64,000 nucleotides of DNA from Chloroflexota bacterium (GCA_028873975.1 JAPPMO010000015.1:1-64000), one strand, 5' to 3'; numbered from the stretch's first letter, positions 16,363-26,087 are shown. Notes: generated by a model from the sequence alone, not told the origin. A program made the numbers and translations.

Positions 16363-18900
16363 GTGGAATACGAACCCCTTGTTCTTTCAGCGAAAGCTAA
16401 CGCTGGGATTGAGCTTTACAGTGAAGACAATCTACAAGCTGATGGGACCTATTTGCAGCCGCTGCCCGATTCCCCGCCCATTGGCGCGCAGAGCTTTCAC
16501 GGGCTGCCCTTCCTCATTGGGGATAAGCAGGCGACTGGGCTGAAGTGCTTCCTGGGTTTCGGTCGCGGCGGCGATCTCTACTCATCGCCGGTGGATATTC
16601 AAGTAAAGCGTAAGGCGCGCTATGTGATCTTCGCCCATGCCTTGCTGGAAACCGAGCTGTGGCGCGGCGCCCCGCTTGGCGAAGTCATCGCGACCTATGA
16701 TTTCCGCTTTTTCGACGGGAAATGCATTGTGGCGCCGATCCGCGAACGTTTTGAGATCGGCAATATCCCGCTGCCCTGGGGACAGTTTCCTTTTCTCAGC
16801 GTTCCCGATCGAAAAGATTATCTCGAGGATCGTTATCAAGGCGCTTGGGACCAGGCCGGATTCCGCCAGACGGAAGTGACCAAAGGCGTTCCGCTCGGTT
16901 ACTATCTGTGGGCTTGGCGCAATCCGCATCCAGATCGGGCAATTGCATCGATTGAAATCGTGCCGAACGGGCGCAAGTTTGTGCTGGCTGGCATTACCTT
17001 GGGACACCTTGATGAAGAGCCCTTGGTCCGCAGCACGGGCGTTCCGGTCAAGATCACGGTGAAAGACGATGGCATAGCCAAACAGCCATTCGCTATGGAT
17101 GTCGAGGTCGACCGCGGCTTCGCGACTTATGCGTATCCTTTACCGAAGACGCCGCTGGATCAACTCGTTCCCGACATGAAGGGCTATGGCGCGCCGGCCA
17201 ATGACAGCAATAGCCCCGCCTATACTCATATTGCCGCGATTCCCTCGGCAACGGTAACGGTAAAGCATGACAATGCGGTCCTGGGCGCGGCCAAATGGGG
17301 CGATCTCGAAGGGTCGGGCGCTGTCGAGACAGAGTCGCTTCGATTGGAGGTCGTCGACAGCGGCAAAAACTGGGTGCATGTCACAGTTGTCGATGCCGAT
17401 ACGGGCGAGGCGATTCCCTGTCGCGTTGCTTTCCATTCCCCCGAAGGCCTTCCCTATGCGCCACACGGTCATCATGCGCCGGTATATTCCAACGAGCCGA
17501 CCTGGAATGTGGATATCGGCGGCGACGTGACGCTCGGGCAAATCGCCTATGCCTATATTGATGGGACCTGCCAGGGCTGGCTGCCACGGGGAAAAGTACT
17601 CGTCGATGTTGCCCGGGGTTATGAATACGAACCGATTCGAACATGGGTCGATATCGAACCGGGGCAGCGGGAATTAAAGCTGGAGCTCAAGCGCTGGATT
17701 GACATGAAGGCTCAAGGCTTTTTCAGTGGCGACACCCATGTGCATTTCTTATCAGCGCAAGGGTCGATGACCGAAGCGCAGGCTGAAGACCTGAACGTTG
17801 TCAACTTGCTGCAAAGCCAGTGGGGGCATCTCTTCACCAATACGGAAGAGTTCACCGGCCGGCCATTTCTATCCCAAGACAAAGACACCATTGTCTATGT
17901 GTCGCAAGAGAATCGACAGCACATGCTGGGGCATCTGAGTTTGCTGGGTTTGAAGAGCCCGGTAATGCCTTGGGCTACCGGCGGGCCAGGCGAAGCGGAA
18001 CTTGGCGGTGGCTTGGATATCACCATGAGCCACTGGGCGGACGCCGCCCGCTCACAAGGCGCGACCGTCATTCTGCCTCATTTGCCGACGCCAAATGCCG
18101 AGTCGGCTGCGCTAGTCGCGACTGGGCGCGCGGACGCGGTGGAAATGCTGGATTTCCTGAGTTTCGAGCACCTCGAGTATTATCGCTATCTGAACGGCGG
18201 ATATCGATTGCCGTTGGTGGGCGGCACGGACAAAATGTCTAATGAAACGCCGGTCGGCCTGTACCGAACCTACGTACAGCTCTCGGAAGATGAAGAATTT
18301 ACCTATGATGCTTGGCGCCAAGCGCTGAAACGGGGGCGAACCTTTCTGAGCGGCGGTCCGCTGCTATGGTTCACAGTCGAGGGACAACCTGTCGGCAGCG
18401 AGATCAAGGCGCCCGGCGGCGGAACGGTCGAGATCGAGGCGATCGCGCGTTCGGTCTTTCCGATACACAGTCTGCAGATTGTCGGCGCGGGCAACATTGT
18501 CGCTGAAACGACCGCTGAGAAAGGCGCCCGCGAACTGCGGCTCCACACCCGGCTTAAGCTAGAGCGAGACATCTGGCTGGCGGCTCGTTGCGCCGGTCCT
18601 GGCTATACAGCGCGCCCGCATTACGACCATCGCAAACGGGGCATCATGGCGCATACCTCACCGATCTATGTCACCTGTCAGGATCAATATGCCGTCTTCG
18701 ACAGCGCTTCCGCACAATACATGCTGACACTGATCGATGGCGGATTGTCCTATATCAGGCATCGCAGCCCGCAGCACCGGGAGGAAGAGACCACCTACCA
18801 CCACGGTCTTTCCGACCATATCGCATATCTTGAAGCGCCGTTTCACGAGGCGGCTGAAGCGCTCCACCGCCGCATGCACCAATTTGGGATTCCGCATTAG
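16363..18900 (+). CDS. CehA/McbA-type PHP-domain metallohydrolase, large
   Basis: An 845-residue cytoplasmic protein. Residues 1-440 are beta-rich and of no recognised family, with the segment PPIGAQSFHGLPFLIG near the start. At about 455 begins a PHP-like domain with the first metal motif GDTHVHF (His459 and His461), then HLPTPNAES (about 567), VEMLDF and GGTDKM (about 623), as in CehA/McbA hydrolases, which cleave carbamates and related esters. The C-terminal part (LSGGPLLWFTVEGQPVG) is also usual for that family. The start is a GTG at 16363 without a strong ribosome site, so the N-terminus is uncertain. It is followed 10 bases later by a NIF3-like gene and a sugar importer. The natural substrate is unknown. 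Confidence 0.7.
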   Translation: MEYEPLVLSAKANAGIELYSEDNLQADGTYLQPLPDSPPIGAQSFHGLPFLIGDKQATGLKCFLGFGRGGDLYSSPVDIQVKRKARYVIFAHALLETELWRGAPLGEVIATYDFRFFDGKCIVAPIRERFEIGNIPLPWGQFPFLSVPDRKDYLEDRYQGAWDQAGFRQTEVTKGVPLGYYLWAWRNPHPDRAIASIEIVPNGRKFVLAGITLGHLDEEPLVRSTGVPVKITVKDDGIAKQPFAMDVEVDRGFATYAYPLPKTPLDQLVPDMKGYGAPANDSNSPAYTHIAAIPSATVTVKHDNAVLGAAKWGDLEGSGAVETESLRLEVVDSGKNWVHVTVVDADTGEAIPCRVAFHSPEGLPYAPHGHHAPVYSNEPTWNVDIGGDVTLGQIAYAYIDGTCQGWLPRGKVLVDVARGYEYEPIRTWVDIEPGQRELKLELKRWIDMKAQGFFSGDTHVHFLSAQGSMTEAQAEDLNVVNLLQSQWGHLFTNTEEFTGRPFLSQDKDTIVYVSQENRQHMLGHLSLLGLKSPVMPWATGGPGEAELGGGLDITMSHWADAARSQGATVILPHLPTPNAESAALVATGRADAVEMLDFLSFEHLEYYRYLNGGYRLPLVGGTDKMSNETPVGLYRTYVQLSEDEEFTYDAWRQALKRGRTFLSGGPLLWFTVEGQPVGSEIKAPGGGTVEIEAIARSVFPIHSLQIVGAGNIVAETTAEKGARELRLHTRLKLERDIWLAARCAGPGYTARPHYDHRKRGIMAHTSPIYVTCQDQYAVFDSASAQYMLTLIDGGLSYIRHRSPQHREEETTYHHGLSDHIAYLEAPFHEAAEALHRRMHQFGIPH

Positions 18901-18909
18901 GTTGAACTT

Positions 18910-19707
18910 ATGAAAGCGCAGGATGTTCAGGATTATTTGCAGTCGCTGGCCCGCCATTGGGAATACCCGACCGACACGGTGGACACATTCAAAGCGGGGG
19001 ATCCACAAGTCGTAGCGCGCGGCATCGCCGTCGGCTGGATGAGCTATACCTGGGCGCTGCAGCGCGCTCTGGACCTGGGCTGCAATGTCTTCATCACGCA
19101 CGAACCCACCTATTACAGCCACTGGGACAATGACCAAGACATCTTGCGCCTGGCATCCGTGAGAGCGAAAAAGCGCTTTATAGAGGAGAGCGGCCTGGCT
19201 ATTATTCGCTGCCATGACCTTTGGGACCAAATAAAGGACATAGGCATTCCGGATTCATGGGGTCAGCTATTGGCATTGGGAAAGGCAATTGACGGCGACA
19301 CCTACATCCGCGTTTATGACGCAGGGGGCCGCAGGGCGGGCGATCTGGCCAGGCATGTCGCTCGCTGTACTGCCGCCTACGGTCAACCTGGCGTACAGCT
19401 GATCGGCTCGGAAGAAAAAATCATCCGCCGAGTCAGTATTGGGACCGGCGCGATCACACCCTACCTGGAATGTGTCAAGCGCTTCGCGATTGATCTGGCG
19501 ATTTGCACCGACGACGGCATGGATTACTGGCGCGACGGCGCTTTCGCCATTGATATGGATATCCCCATCATCGTGGTCAATCACATGGTCAGCGAGGAGA
19601 TTGGCCTGCAGCGCCTGGCGGAAACATTGAGCAGGCAGTTCCCGACCGTGCCTGTCCATCATATCGCCCAGCGCTGCATGTATCGCCTGTTTGGCGGTTC
19701 AGATTAG
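18910..19707 (+). CDS. NIF3-like dinuclear metal-centre protein
   Basis: A 265-residue protein resembling the NIF3/YbgI family: GIAVGWMSYTWALQRALDLGCNVFITHEPTYY (the HEPxxY segment near residue 64 matches the usual THHP/THEP metal ligand), a central insert, and a late GAITPYLECV ... DLAICTDDG ... NHMVSEEIGLQRLA segment with the second pair of ligands. These proteins form hexamers with a two-metal site; GTP cyclohydrolase and other hydrolase roles have been proposed for homologues, none certain. The gene is 10 bases after the PHP hydrolase gene, so the two are co-transcribed. Confidence 0.75.
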   Translation: MKAQDVQDYLQSLARHWEYPTDTVDTFKAGDPQVVARGIAVGWMSYTWALQRALDLGCNVFITHEPTYYSHWDNDQDILRLASVRAKKRFIEESGLAIIRCHDLWDQIKDIGIPDSWGQLLALGKAIDGDTYIRVYDAGGRRAGDLARHVARCTAAYGQPGVQLIGSEEKIIRRVSIGTGAITPYLECVKRFAIDLAICTDDGMDYWRDGAFAIDMDIPIIVVNHMVSEEIGLQRLAETLSRQFPTVPVHHIAQRCMYRLFGGSD

Positions 19708-19738
19708 GTTCAGCTAAGTTCAGATTGAAGGAGGCGCC

Positions 19739-19777
19739 ATGAACAAAGCTAAATCGTCCTTTGAATTGCGTCTTTGA
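19739..19777 (+). CDS. Possible 12-residue leader ORF before binding-protein gene
   Basis: A short frame MNKAKSSFELRL begins at an ATG with the strong ribosome site AAGGAGG four bases upstream and ends 20 bases before the binding-protein start. It has no recognisable function. It may tune translation of the downstream gene or be chance. Confidence 0.3.
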   Translation: MNKAKSSFELRL

Positions 19778-19797
19778 CATTTAAGGAGAATCAAGAA

Positions 19798-21075
19798 ATG
19801 AAAGCCAATAATAAGTTTAAGTTCGTTCTATTGGGGCTGCTTGCGCTGCTTTTGATGGCTGCGCCGCTCACAGCCCAGGACGACGTCACTTTGACCTTCT
19901 GGTTCGAGGGCGATGCGCCGGCCACCGTTGAGCTGTTCCAGCAAGTTGCCGATGAATTCGCGGCGGAGCGCCCGGGCGTCGCCGTAGAAATCACCTCTTA
20001 TGGCTTTGACGACTTCCTGCGCGTCATGCCCCTGGCGCTTGACGGCGGCGAAGGGCCCGATGTCGCCTATGTGCCCTGGGGCTTGCAGGCGCTCGGCCGC
20101 TACGCGCTGGCGGGCCATGCGGTCGAACTGACGGAATTGGCGGGGGAGAATGGCTGGCTGGATCGCTATGCGATGAGCGATATACGCCTCACCAACGGTT
20201 TGACGCCCGATCAGATCTACGGGATACCCTTCGAAAACGTCACGATCGGCGTCTTCTACAACAAGGAGATCTTCGCCGATCTCGGGCTGGAATTGCCGGG
20301 TTCGCTGGAAGACTTCGAAGCCATCATGCAAGCGGTTCTGGACGCGGGCATCACGCCGGTCTCGGTGGGCGGACGCGATTCCTGGCCCCTTGCCCATGTC
20401 TGGCTGCAGCTCGTCCATACCGCCATGCCCATTGAGGTCATCACCGGCATCGAAGAAAACGATCCCGCATATCGCCTCGATACGCCCGAATTCCTGGCCG
20501 CGACCGAAAAGACGCTGGAGTGGGCGCAGGCTGGTTATCTCGATCCCAACATGCTTTCGACCGGCTTCGTGGACGCCAACAATCTCTTCATCAACGGGGA
20601 TGTCGCGATGAATATCGGCGGCACCTGGGTCATGAACGACTTCGCCGACCTGCCCGAATTTGAAGTGGGTTTCTTCCCCACGCCGCAGCTCGATCCTGAC
20701 CTGCCCTGGCATGCCGGGGGCAAGAACCCGTACAACAACCTGATGATCAATTCGACGACCGAGCGCATGGATCTGGCGATTGCATTCGTCGATTATTTGC
20801 TCGGCGAAGCGGCGCAGACGGCCTTCTGGGATGCCGGGCATATCACCGCCTATCAGTTTGATGAGATGCCGCCGCCGTCCACGCCCTTGCTGGCCGACGT
20901 GGCGGCCGCCAACAGTTACACTGGTTTCGGCTACAACATCGGCGTAACTTGCAGCGCGCTCAACCTGGCGACCTGGCGGACATTGCAGGAACTTGTCGGC
21001 GGGGACATTTCGCCAGAAGAACTGACCGCGACCAACCAGCAAGTCTACGAAGAAGACTGCTTGTCGGGCGAATAG
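19798..21075 (+). CDS. Sugar ABC transporter substrate-binding protein
   Basis: A 425-residue MalE-type binding protein. The ATG at 19798 has AAGGAG upstream and opens a signal peptide (KFKFVLLGLLALLLMAAPLTAQ-DD). The mature part shows VTLTFWFEGDAPATVELFQQVADEF at its start, the GPDVAYVPWGLQALGRYALAGHAVELTEL ligand-lobe segment, and NGDVAMNIGGTWVMNDFADL further on. All are usual for this group. It is followed by two permease genes, completing a CUT1-type importer except for the ATPase, which such systems often borrow from elsewhere (MsmK/UgpC type). The sugar is unknown. Confidence 0.88.
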   Translation: MKANNKFKFVLLGLLALLLMAAPLTAQDDVTLTFWFEGDAPATVELFQQVADEFAAERPGVAVEITSYGFDDFLRVMPLALDGGEGPDVAYVPWGLQALGRYALAGHAVELTELAGENGWLDRYAMSDIRLTNGLTPDQIYGIPFENVTIGVFYNKEIFADLGLELPGSLEDFEAIMQAVLDAGITPVSVGGRDSWPLAHVWLQLVHTAMPIEVITGIEENDPAYRLDTPEFLAATEKTLEWAQAGYLDPNMLSTGFVDANNLFINGDVAMNIGGTWVMNDFADLPEFEVGFFPTPQLDPDLPWHAGGKNPYNNLMINSTTERMDLAIAFVDYLLGEAAQTAFWDAGHITAYQFDEMPPPSTPLLADVAAANSYTGFGYNIGVTCSALNLATWRTLQELVGGDISPEELTATNQQVYEEDCLSGE

Positions 21076-21164
21076 TCAGGTTCTCAGCGAACGCTGGGCG
21101 GATCTCCTGCGAGCGCCGCCCGGCTTCACGCTCCTCCGCGTAGTCCAGCCGATGCGGCGGTACC

Positions 21165-22097
21165 ATGCCCGCACGAAGTCTTTTCAGCCAGAGCGCCTTG
21201 CCCCCGCCAGCGTCGATCTTGCGCTGGCCAAAAGAGGTCTCGCCCGTCCTTTTCATCGTTCCCGCCCTGGTCGTTTACAGCGGGTTTTTCATCTATCCCT
21301 TGGTCAAGCTGCTGGAGCTGAGCCTTTACAAATGGGACGGCATCCTTGCGCGCAAGTTCATCGGCTTGCGGCACTACCAGAAACTCTTGGGCGACGAGCG
21401 CTTTTGGGAGGCGCTCTCCCACAATTTCTACTGGATGATCGCGGCCATCATCGTGCCGGTTCTTTTCGGCTTGCTGCTCGCGATCCTGCTCTCCCGCAGT
21501 TCCATGTACGGCAGCATCATCTTCCGAACGATCTTCTTCATGCCGCAGGTCTTTTCCTCGGTCACTGTCGCCCTGATCTGGCAATGGATCTACAACCCAT
21601 CGTACGGCGCTATCAACGTCTTCCTCACTTCGATCGGGCTCGAGCAACTGACGCAAGGCTGGCTGGGCGACAGCGCCCTGGTGCTGCCGGCGCTCTTCAT
21701 CGCCTGGAGCTGGGTGCACTATGGTTTCACGATGATCATCTTCATCGCCGCCATCGACGCCGTTGACGAGGTCTTCTTTGACGCGGCAAAGGTGGACGGC
21801 GCCAACTTGTGGCAGCAGTTTCGTCATATTCTCTTGCCCTCAATTCGCGGCGCCTTGACCACCATTATCCTTGTGACGGCTATCAGCTCTTTTCAGATCT
21901 TTGATCTGGTCTACGTGCTGACCCGTGGCGGGCCAGGCGACGCCTCCATGGTTGTGCCGGTGTATATGCTGGAAAGCGCCTTCACCTTGCGCAGGGTCGG
22001 TTATGGCGCGACAGTCGCTATCGCCATGGGTTTGGTCATCGTCGGCTTTTCAGTGCTTTTTCTTGCCCTGCGCGGCGTGTACAAGGACGAGAATTAA
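21165..22097 (+). CDS. Sugar ABC transporter permease (MalF/UgpA-type)
   Basis: A 310-residue inner-membrane protein with about six hydrophobic segments, the first at VLFIVPALVVYSGFFIYPLV. The cytoplasmic ATPase-contact loop reads FFDAAKVDGANLWQQFRHILLPSI (EAA-type, about residues 203-226), followed by the typical FDLVYVLTRGGPGDASMVVPVYMLESAF. It forms the channel with the next gene's product. No strong ribosome site is visible before the ATG. Confidence 0.88.
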   Translation: MPARSLFSQSALPPPASILRWPKEVSPVLFIVPALVVYSGFFIYPLVKLLELSLYKWDGILARKFIGLRHYQKLLGDERFWEALSHNFYWMIAAIIVPVLFGLLLAILLSRSSMYGSIIFRTIFFMPQVFSSVTVALIWQWIYNPSYGAINVFLTSIGLEQLTQGWLGDSALVLPALFIAWSWVHYGFTMIIFIAAIDAVDEVFFDAAKVDGANLWQQFRHILLPSIRGALTTIILVTAISSFQIFDLVYVLTRGGPGDASMVVPVYMLESAFTLRRVGYGATVAIAMGLVIVGFSVLFLALRGVYKDEN

Positions 22098-22114
22098 GGT
22101 TTTTGAGCATCCCT

Positions 22115-22972
22115 ATGGCAAAGTTAAGCAGTCCCTCCCGACGGAAGACAAGCGCCATCCAATCGATGGCATACACCGCGATCGCCGGATGCCTCTCGCT
22201 GATTGTGATTTTCCCGCTCTTATGGGTAATCGCGACTTCCCTGAAAGATCGCCGTCAAATCATACAGAATCCGCTTGGTTTGCCAGAGGTATATTACTGG
22301 TCAAACTACGCCGACGCTTGGCAGGAAGGGAATTTCGGCACTTATTTCATCAACAGCATCTTGGTCGTCATCCCAACTGCGCTGGGCGTGGTTGTCTTGT
22401 CGCTGCTGGCGGCTTACGCCTTCGCCATGTTCAGGTTCAGGGGCAAAAATGCGCTATTCACCTTCTTCCTCATTGGGCTGACTGTACCGCTCGGCATCCT
22501 GATCATCCCGATCTTTTATCAGATGGCGAGCCTGAAACTGGTGAACAATCTCTGGGCGCTGATATTGCCGCAAACAGCCGTTGGCCTGCCCTTCGCTATC
22601 TTGCTCCTGCGCGGTTTCATTCAGGAATTGCCCAAAGAGATACTTGACGCCGGTCGCATCGACGGCTGCAGCAACTGGGGCATATTGCGCTTCATCGTCA
22701 TGCCCTTGAGCCGCCCGGCTCTTTTATCCGTGATGATATTCAATATTGTCTGGGTCTGGAATCAGTTTCTGCTGCCGGTTGTGCTGATACAGAAAGCCTC
22801 CGCCCGCACCCTGCCACAGGGCCTCAGCGTGTTCATGGGCCGTTACGGGGCGGATTTCGGCCTGCTGATGGCGGGCGCGACCATATCCTTCATCCCGGTG
22901 GTCATTGTCTATGTGATCTTTCAGCGCCAATTCATCAAAGGCATTGCCGCCGGCGCGCTAAGCGGCATATAA
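22115..22972 (+). CDS. Sugar ABC transporter permease (MalG/UgpE-type)
   Basis: A 285-residue inner-membrane protein with six hydrophobic segments and the EAA-type loop ELPKEILDAGRIDGCSNWGILRFIVMPLSRPAL (about residues 181-212). The MalG-type pattern FPLLWVIATSLKDRRQI near the N-terminus supports the start region. ATG at 22115 is chosen; an in-frame TTG at 22103 lies closer to an AAGG and could be the true start. It partners the preceding permease. Confidence 0.87.
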   Translation: MAKLSSPSRRKTSAIQSMAYTAIAGCLSLIVIFPLLWVIATSLKDRRQIIQNPLGLPEVYYWSNYADAWQEGNFGTYFINSILVVIPTALGVVVLSLLAAYAFAMFRFRGKNALFTFFLIGLTVPLGILIIPIFYQMASLKLVNNLWALILPQTAVGLPFAILLLRGFIQELPKEILDAGRIDGCSNWGILRFIVMPLSRPALLSVMIFNIVWVWNQFLLPVVLIQKASARTLPQGLSVFMGRYGADFGLLMAGATISFIPVVIVYVIFQRQFIKGIAAGALSGI

Positions 22973-22985
22973 AGGACGTGAAGCG

Positions 22986-24326
22986 ATGATATATAGAGGC
23001 AGCCCAACTTTCGACCGCTTGCTCTCGTTCATCGGCGATCTCCCGGTCATCGACTGCCACGAGCACATGGCAGGACCCGATCACCTCCTCCGCTTTTCCG
23101 AGCCGATCGCGGCACTGATAGCGGGCTACTACGCCAGCGACTTGATTTCCGCAGGCTTGAAGGAGCGGCAGTTGGCCTTTCTGCGGGACGATACCGTTGC
23201 CACCGGCGAGAAATGGCCCCTTTTCCAAGCCTATTGGGAGCGGAGCCAGCATACAGCCTATGCGCGCGTCGCCAAACTCGTCATGCGCGATGTCTACGGC
23301 GAGCGCGCGATGACCCTGGCCGCCCTGGAACGCATAGCGGAGAGACTTCCCGAACGCAACCCCGCTTATTATCGTCAAATGATGCGGGACGCGAATATCC
23401 GCTGCGTCATCACGGACGCGCTGGGCTGGCCCCCGGGTGATTTCGGCGCTTTCCTGCGCGGGGAACAGGTATTCGAAACCGGCTGGCGCCCCGTTGTGCC
23501 CCTCCCACTGTTTCATGTATTGCAGCATCATGAACATACCGCGCGCGATTGGCGCGGTATCCAGCAAGTGTCGGAGTGGGCGGATCAGCCTATCACGTCG
23601 CTGGATGAATTCACCGAGGCGGTCTTTGAGATCTTGCGAATCGCCAAAGCGCGCGGCGCGCTCGCCCTCAAGGACCAATGCGCCTACAACAGGACGCTGG
23701 CATACGAGGTCGTGGCCAAAGCCGATGCCGAGCCCATCTTCAATCGGCTGCTGAATGACGCCAACGCCGTCCTGGGCTGGCCGGAAGCCAAACCGCTGGA
23801 TGACTTTCTTTTCCATCAATACATGCGTTTTGCGCGCGAGTTAGACTTCCCGGTTCAGATCCACACCGGGCACATGGCCGGCGGATTCAATCGGGTCGAC
23901 AAAGCCAATGTTGGCTTGTTTGTGCCTGTGCTTGATTTGCATCGCGAAGTGAAATTCGATCTCTTTCACGGCAACTGGCCCTACATGGGTGATATTCTGT
24001 TTGTCATGAAGAACTACCCCAATGTAGCGCTCAACCTGACCTGGCTGTATCTCATCGATCCAGTCTATGCCCAGCGCCTGCTAGAACGCGCCGTGATGAC
24101 CGTGCCGCATAGCAAAATCCATGCCTTTGGCGGCGACCATCTCGACACGCCCGAACGGGTCCTCGCCCACCTCAAGCTGGCCAGGCATGTGATCGCCGCG
24201 GCGCTTGCCAACCTGGTAGAAATCGGATGGTTGGACGAAGAGGGAGCGCGGTCGATTGCCGGGCAGTGGTTCTTTGACAACCCCAATCGCTTTTTCGCTC
24301 TCGCAATTGATGAGCGGAAGTCGTGA
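22986..24326 (+). CDS. Metal-dependent amidohydrolase, uronate isomerase-like
   Basis: A 446-residue amidohydrolase-superfamily protein with HEHM at the N-terminus (VIDCHEHMAG, residues 19-28), a VQIHTGHMAGG segment (about 296), FDLFHGNWPYMGD (about 322), NVALNLTWLYL, and a late FGGDHLDTPE Asp (about 381). The HxH, His, His, Asp set makes a TIM-barrel metal site. Layout and length recall uronate isomerase and the amidohydrolase-2 group. Because it directly follows a sugar importer (13 bases) with a good ribosome site (AAAGGACG), a sugar-acid isomerase or hydrolase is likely, but the exact reaction is not evident. Confidence 0.75.
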   Translation: MIYRGSPTFDRLLSFIGDLPVIDCHEHMAGPDHLLRFSEPIAALIAGYYASDLISAGLKERQLAFLRDDTVATGEKWPLFQAYWERSQHTAYARVAKLVMRDVYGERAMTLAALERIAERLPERNPAYYRQMMRDANIRCVITDALGWPPGDFGAFLRGEQVFETGWRPVVPLPLFHVLQHHEHTARDWRGIQQVSEWADQPITSLDEFTEAVFEILRIAKARGALALKDQCAYNRTLAYEVVAKADAEPIFNRLLNDANAVLGWPEAKPLDDFLFHQYMRFARELDFPVQIHTGHMAGGFNRVDKANVGLFVPVLDLHREVKFDLFHGNWPYMGDILFVMKNYPNVALNLTWLYLIDPVYAQRLLERAVMTVPHSKIHAFGGDHLDTPERVLAHLKLARHVIAAALANLVEIGWLDEEGARSIAGQWFFDNPNRFFALAIDERKS

Positions 24327-24497
24327 TTTCCTTCGACGTCTTATGTGCAAGCCCGAGAATTCGGACCAGCCCCCCGCGACCGATTCGGAAGATCTTTGAA
24401 GCTAAAGATAGCCGGCAAGCCACCGAACTACGGTAGTGCATCACGCAGAATTTGACATGCCAGTACGCGCGCGGTATGCTTTCGGTCAATAGTTGAC

Positions 24498-24528
24498 GCG
24501 CTGCAATTTTTTCATGAAATTGCAGCGC
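24498..24528. promoter_or_regulatory. Perfect 12-bp inverted repeat upstream of promoter
   Basis: GCGCTGCAATTT and its exact complement AAATTGCAGCGC are separated by seven bases. The site lies directly upstream of a plausible promoter: -35 TTGACC at 24531-24536, 17-base spacer, -10 GATAAA at 24554-24559, leading to the M20-like gene at 24667. It could be an activator or repressor site, or a hairpin terminator for the preceding gene (no U-tract follows). Nothing else is seen in 24327-24666. Confidence 0.5.
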
Positions 24529-24666
24529 AATTGACCTTTAGAAAATCCTTAGAGATAAACGAATCACTTTGATGCGAGTTGATTTCACGCATTGTAAACA
24601 ACGTTATACAGCGCGTCATTGAGATAATAACTTCTCTAACGAGTTTAGGGAAAAAGGGAATCTTTA

Positions 24667-25974
24667 ATGACAACAGACGCGCCCTCCAATGACAACAATT
24701 TGAATTCACTCATTCAGTCGAAACGCGAACGCTACGTCGACACGCTACGAAAGCTCCTGTCCAAGTCGGCTGAGGGCGAAGAAGCTCTCCAGGATGAAAT
24801 AGCCGCATACTTCATGCGCTTGGGATGTCAGGTAGAGGCCATATCGAGCGCGCCGAACCGCTTTGCCCTGGCTTTGGATTTCGCGCCTCCCGCAGATGTG
24901 CCGGAGGCCGATCGAGTGAGCGTAGTCGCAGTGCAGCCGGGCGCGGGCGACGGGCGCAGTCTGTTTGTTTTTGCGCATCCCGACGGTGAACCGGTGACGG
25001 ATACGGACGCCTGGCAGCACGATCCATTTGCCGGCACAGTTGAAAACGGCCGCATGTATGGTTGGGCAATCGCCGATGACCTGAGCGGCGTTGTCGCGAT
25101 GATTTGCGCGCAGGACGCGATTCGTTCCGCCGGATTGGCATTGTCTGGGCAGGTCACTTATGCCAGCACGGTAAGCAAACGTCGAGCGCAAGGCATCTAT
25201 GCCGTCCTGGAGAAGGGATACCATGCTGACGCGGCTCTGTATCTTCACCCGGCGGAATCGGGAGCGGGGCTCGGTGACATAAAATCCCGAGCGTCCGGGA
25301 TCTTGCGCTTCCGCATTACGATTCGCGGCCAGTTGCCTGATACAAGCGAGCCGACGCATACGCCTTTTTCCCACCTCAGCATCAACCCGATCGACAAGGC
25401 ATGGGTTGTATATCAAGCCATCACAGCGCTTGACGAGCAACGCGCCCAACGAATTCACCATCCCGCCTACGACGAGATTGGACGATCCACCAATCTGCAC
25501 ATTACGCATATCGAAGCCGGCGACGCGAATCGCCCGGGCCGAGTCTCGCCAACTGCAATAATGACCGGATCGCTTGCCTTCCCCCCAAATGAAGCCTTGG
25601 CCGATGTTCAGCGCGAACTCGAAGCGACGCTGCGGCAAGTTTCTGAGGGTGATCCCTGGCTCAAGCAGCATCCGGCGCAATTGGACTGGCTGCAAGGAAT
25701 CGGCGGTGTAGAAATTGCGGAAGAGAGTCCGATATATCAAACTGTAGCTGCCGCAATCCACGATGTAACCGGGATTAGGCCGAAGGTGCAGTCCTTACAT
25801 GCCGCCAGTGAAATTCGCACGCCGATCCTATTCAGCGGAATACCGACGCTTGGTCTCGGTCCCTTGTCGGGGGGCAACACCCAAAGTGGCGGCACTGATG
25901 AATGGGTTAGCGTCGACGACTTTATAAACATGGTTGAAGTGCTTGCCAAAGTTATCGTCGATTGGTGTGCTTAG
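24667..25974 (+). CDS. M20-family peptidase-like protein with altered active site
   Basis: A 435-residue protein with the ArgE/DapE/CPG2-like layout: the first metal segment LFVFAHPDGEPV (about residue 100; HxD kept), YGWAIADDLSGVVAM (bridging Asp kept, about 136), a dimerisation lid domain (about 205-330), and LHAASEIRTPILFSGIPTLGLGP near the end. In place of the catalytic/metal pair Glu-Glu (usually EExG), this protein has TVSKRRAQG (about 173), so the general base is missing. It may be a non-hydrolytic binding protein or may act with a different residue. It starts a run with dipeptide transporter genes, in which a peptide- or amide-type substrate would make sense. Confidence 0.7.
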   Translation: MTTDAPSNDNNLNSLIQSKRERYVDTLRKLLSKSAEGEEALQDEIAAYFMRLGCQVEAISSAPNRFALALDFAPPADVPEADRVSVVAVQPGAGDGRSLFVFAHPDGEPVTDTDAWQHDPFAGTVENGRMYGWAIADDLSGVVAMICAQDAIRSAGLALSGQVTYASTVSKRRAQGIYAVLEKGYHADAALYLHPAESGAGLGDIKSRASGILRFRITIRGQLPDTSEPTHTPFSHLSINPIDKAWVVYQAITALDEQRAQRIHHPAYDEIGRSTNLHITHIEAGDANRPGRVSPTAIMTGSLAFPPNEALADVQRELEATLRQVSEGDPWLKQHPAQLDWLQGIGGVEIAEESPIYQTVAAAIHDVTGIRPKVQSLHAASEIRTPILFSGIPTLGLGPLSGGNTQSGGTDEWVSVDDFINMVEVLAKVIVDWCA

Positions 25975-26087
25975 TTTTCCGAAGCGGGCAGCCAGTTTTC
26001 CGTTGGTTCGTTGTATGAGAGGGGGTTTATGGGGTAAAGTAATTTCTCTATTTGCAAGCAACACATAAATGAAAGGACGAAACTGCT

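Noticed and set aside
19828..21042. A 404-residue frame opposite the sugar-binding-protein gene
   Set aside because: It is a long open shadow frame caused by codon bias; the plus strand has a signal peptide, ribosome site and family motifs.
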